Assembly: GCA_030589835.1 (NCBI GenBank)
Contig: JAUUZS010000033.1
Span: 1 to 14,367, forward strand
Reading direction: 5' to 3'
DNA from: Cyclobacteriaceae bacterium
Lineage (GTDB): Bacteria > Bacteroidota > Bacteroidia > Cytophagales > Cyclobacteriaceae
DNA length: 14,367 bases
This document shows positions 13,926 through 14,367 of this stretch, one piece after another. Each line of letters opens with the position of its first letter. Position 1 is the stretch's first letter. The notes below the pieces were generated by a model. That model did no database searches and had not been told where the DNA came from. It saw nothing but the letters and a program-made list of their open reading frames with translations. Position numbers and translations under genes: made by a program.

Positions 13926-14150
13926 AAAAGCTTTTAATCAAAGATACATGGTTTTGGCTAAATTTTTGTTTTTCAATGTAATTCTATAGTGGCAAGCAAT
14001 TAATTCCCCTCTATTCCGTATTCTTTGCAAAACGCAGTGTAATTCTTTCCTGAGTTATGAAGGGTTAGCATGCAAAGGTGCGCAAATTGTAAACCACGAA
14101 ACGAAAAATACCCTATTTTAGTCCACAGCCTGATTTAAACATCAATATCG
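13926..14150. other. Intergenic stretch between URO-D gene and antitoxin gene
   Basis: 225 bp with no listed gene apart from the promoter-like element near the antitoxin. On the minus strand a short frame stays open from just after a stop near 14136 to TAA at 14000-14002. It contains an ATG at 14069-14071 and ends NYTAFCKEYGIEGN. The codon series looks protein-like, but about 44 codons is too short to support a gene call. A weak AT-only hairpin (AAAATA-GGG-TATTTT) lies about 40 bp beyond the URO-D stop and is a poor terminator. Confidence 0.4.
13939..13946 (-). promoter_or_regulatory. Candidate -7 element upstream of the antitoxin gene
   Basis: Read on the minus strand this is TATCTTTG, an exact TAnnTTTG element, 13 bp before the antitoxin ATG. 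The nearest upstream TTG is 27 bp away, longer than the usual 17-23, so only the -7 element is well matched. It would let the toxin-antitoxin pair be expressed independently of the URO-D gene. Confidence 0.45.
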
Positions 14151-14367
14151 TCAATTAAAAATGGATGCCTTGCGCATAGCCATTAAATTTTCTGTTAGCG
14201 TATTTACGGTGATTTCACACCCCGCAGAAAGTATAAATTTACGCCCTTTTTCTTTTTGGACTAATCCCGTCGTAGCGTCAAATATTTCTTCCGCATTCCT
14301 TTCCTCGACCAATACCGGATTGATGTTTCCACATCTGATCACATCGGGGCCCATTATTTCGTATGCT
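14151..14367 (-). CDS. Uroporphyrinogen decarboxylase-family protein, C-terminal end (start off the window)
   Basis: Only the last 71 residues lie in the window; the frame stays open to the right edge (AYEIMGPDVIRCGNINPV). The ending is typical of the URO-D superfamily: CGNINP, then KFILSAGCEITVNTLTENLM and AMRKAS before the stop. The superfamily includes HemE and also the MtaA/MtbA/CmuA-type enzymes, which move methyl groups between corrinoid proteins and thiols. The GCEI...T...ENL form together with the neighbouring homocysteine methyltransferase and MetH-activation genes favours the methyltransferase branch over HemE, but the metal-binding and substrate residues needed to decide are mostly outside the window. 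It lies upstream of the toxin-antitoxin pair on the same strand. Confidence 0.8.
   Translation of the reverse strand, partial: AYEIMGPDVIRCGNINPVLVEERNAEEIFDATTGLVQKEKGRKFILSAGCEITVNTLTENLMAMRKASIFN

Noticed and set aside
14070..14138. 22-codon plus-strand ORF with a Cys pair (MQRCANCKPRN)
   Set aside because: Too short, no start signal, and it overlaps an equally short open frame on the other strand.

Overview
The window looks like an AT-rich chromosomal segment of a Bacteroidota bacterium, probably Cytophagales-like. This rests on the gyrase A type with its QGRGGIG box, a gyrA-TPR gene pair, near absence of Shine-Dalgarno sequences, promoter-like TTG/TAnnTTTG elements, a very large lipoprotein alpha-2-macroglobulin, and intergenic palindromes of the kind common in that phylum. 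No tRNA, rRNA, CRISPR array or intact insertion sequence was seen.

Layout. (1) Bases 1-1878: the 3' part of gyrA (start lies off the left edge), ending in an acidic tail built of seven-residue repeats. (2) 1935-3107: a secreted TPR-protein gene with its own candidate promoter. An in-frame TAA at 2679-2681 splits it, although reading frame and repeat pattern continue unchanged on both sides. A strong terminator follows at 3131-3162. (3) 3168-4163 (minus): a two-helix membrane protein with a DUF697/YcjF-like domain. (4) 4356-9872: a 1838-residue lipoprotein alpha-2-macroglobulin with an intact CIEQ thioester, with no penicillin-binding protein 1C gene beside it in the window. (5) 10053-11156: a membrane-anchored alpha/beta hydrolase of the proline iminopeptidase (S33) type. 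Degenerate inverted repeats follow it, at the convergent junction with the minus-strand genes.

(6) 11319-14367 (minus, read right to left): a dissected cobalamin methyltransferase locus. It holds the C-terminal end of a uroporphyrinogen-decarboxylase-fold methyltransferase (gene continues off the right edge), a stand-alone homocysteine S-methyltransferase with the Cys/Cys-Cys zinc site, and a stand-alone MetH-type reactivation (AdoMet-binding) domain with an added C-terminal cysteine cluster. Together these correspond to the homocysteine and reactivation modules of MetH. The URO-D-fold protein could supply methyl groups to a corrinoid carrier that is not in the window and may lie to the right. 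A UPF0175/DUF3368 (PIN) toxin-antitoxin-like pair sits between the URO-D gene and the homocysteine methyltransferase gene, flanked by 178 and 225 bp of odd, possibly relic, intergenic sequence.

The best candidates for something less described are the split MetH-like methyltransferase locus with a toxin-antitoxin pair inside it, and the in-frame stop in the otherwise healthy TPR gene.
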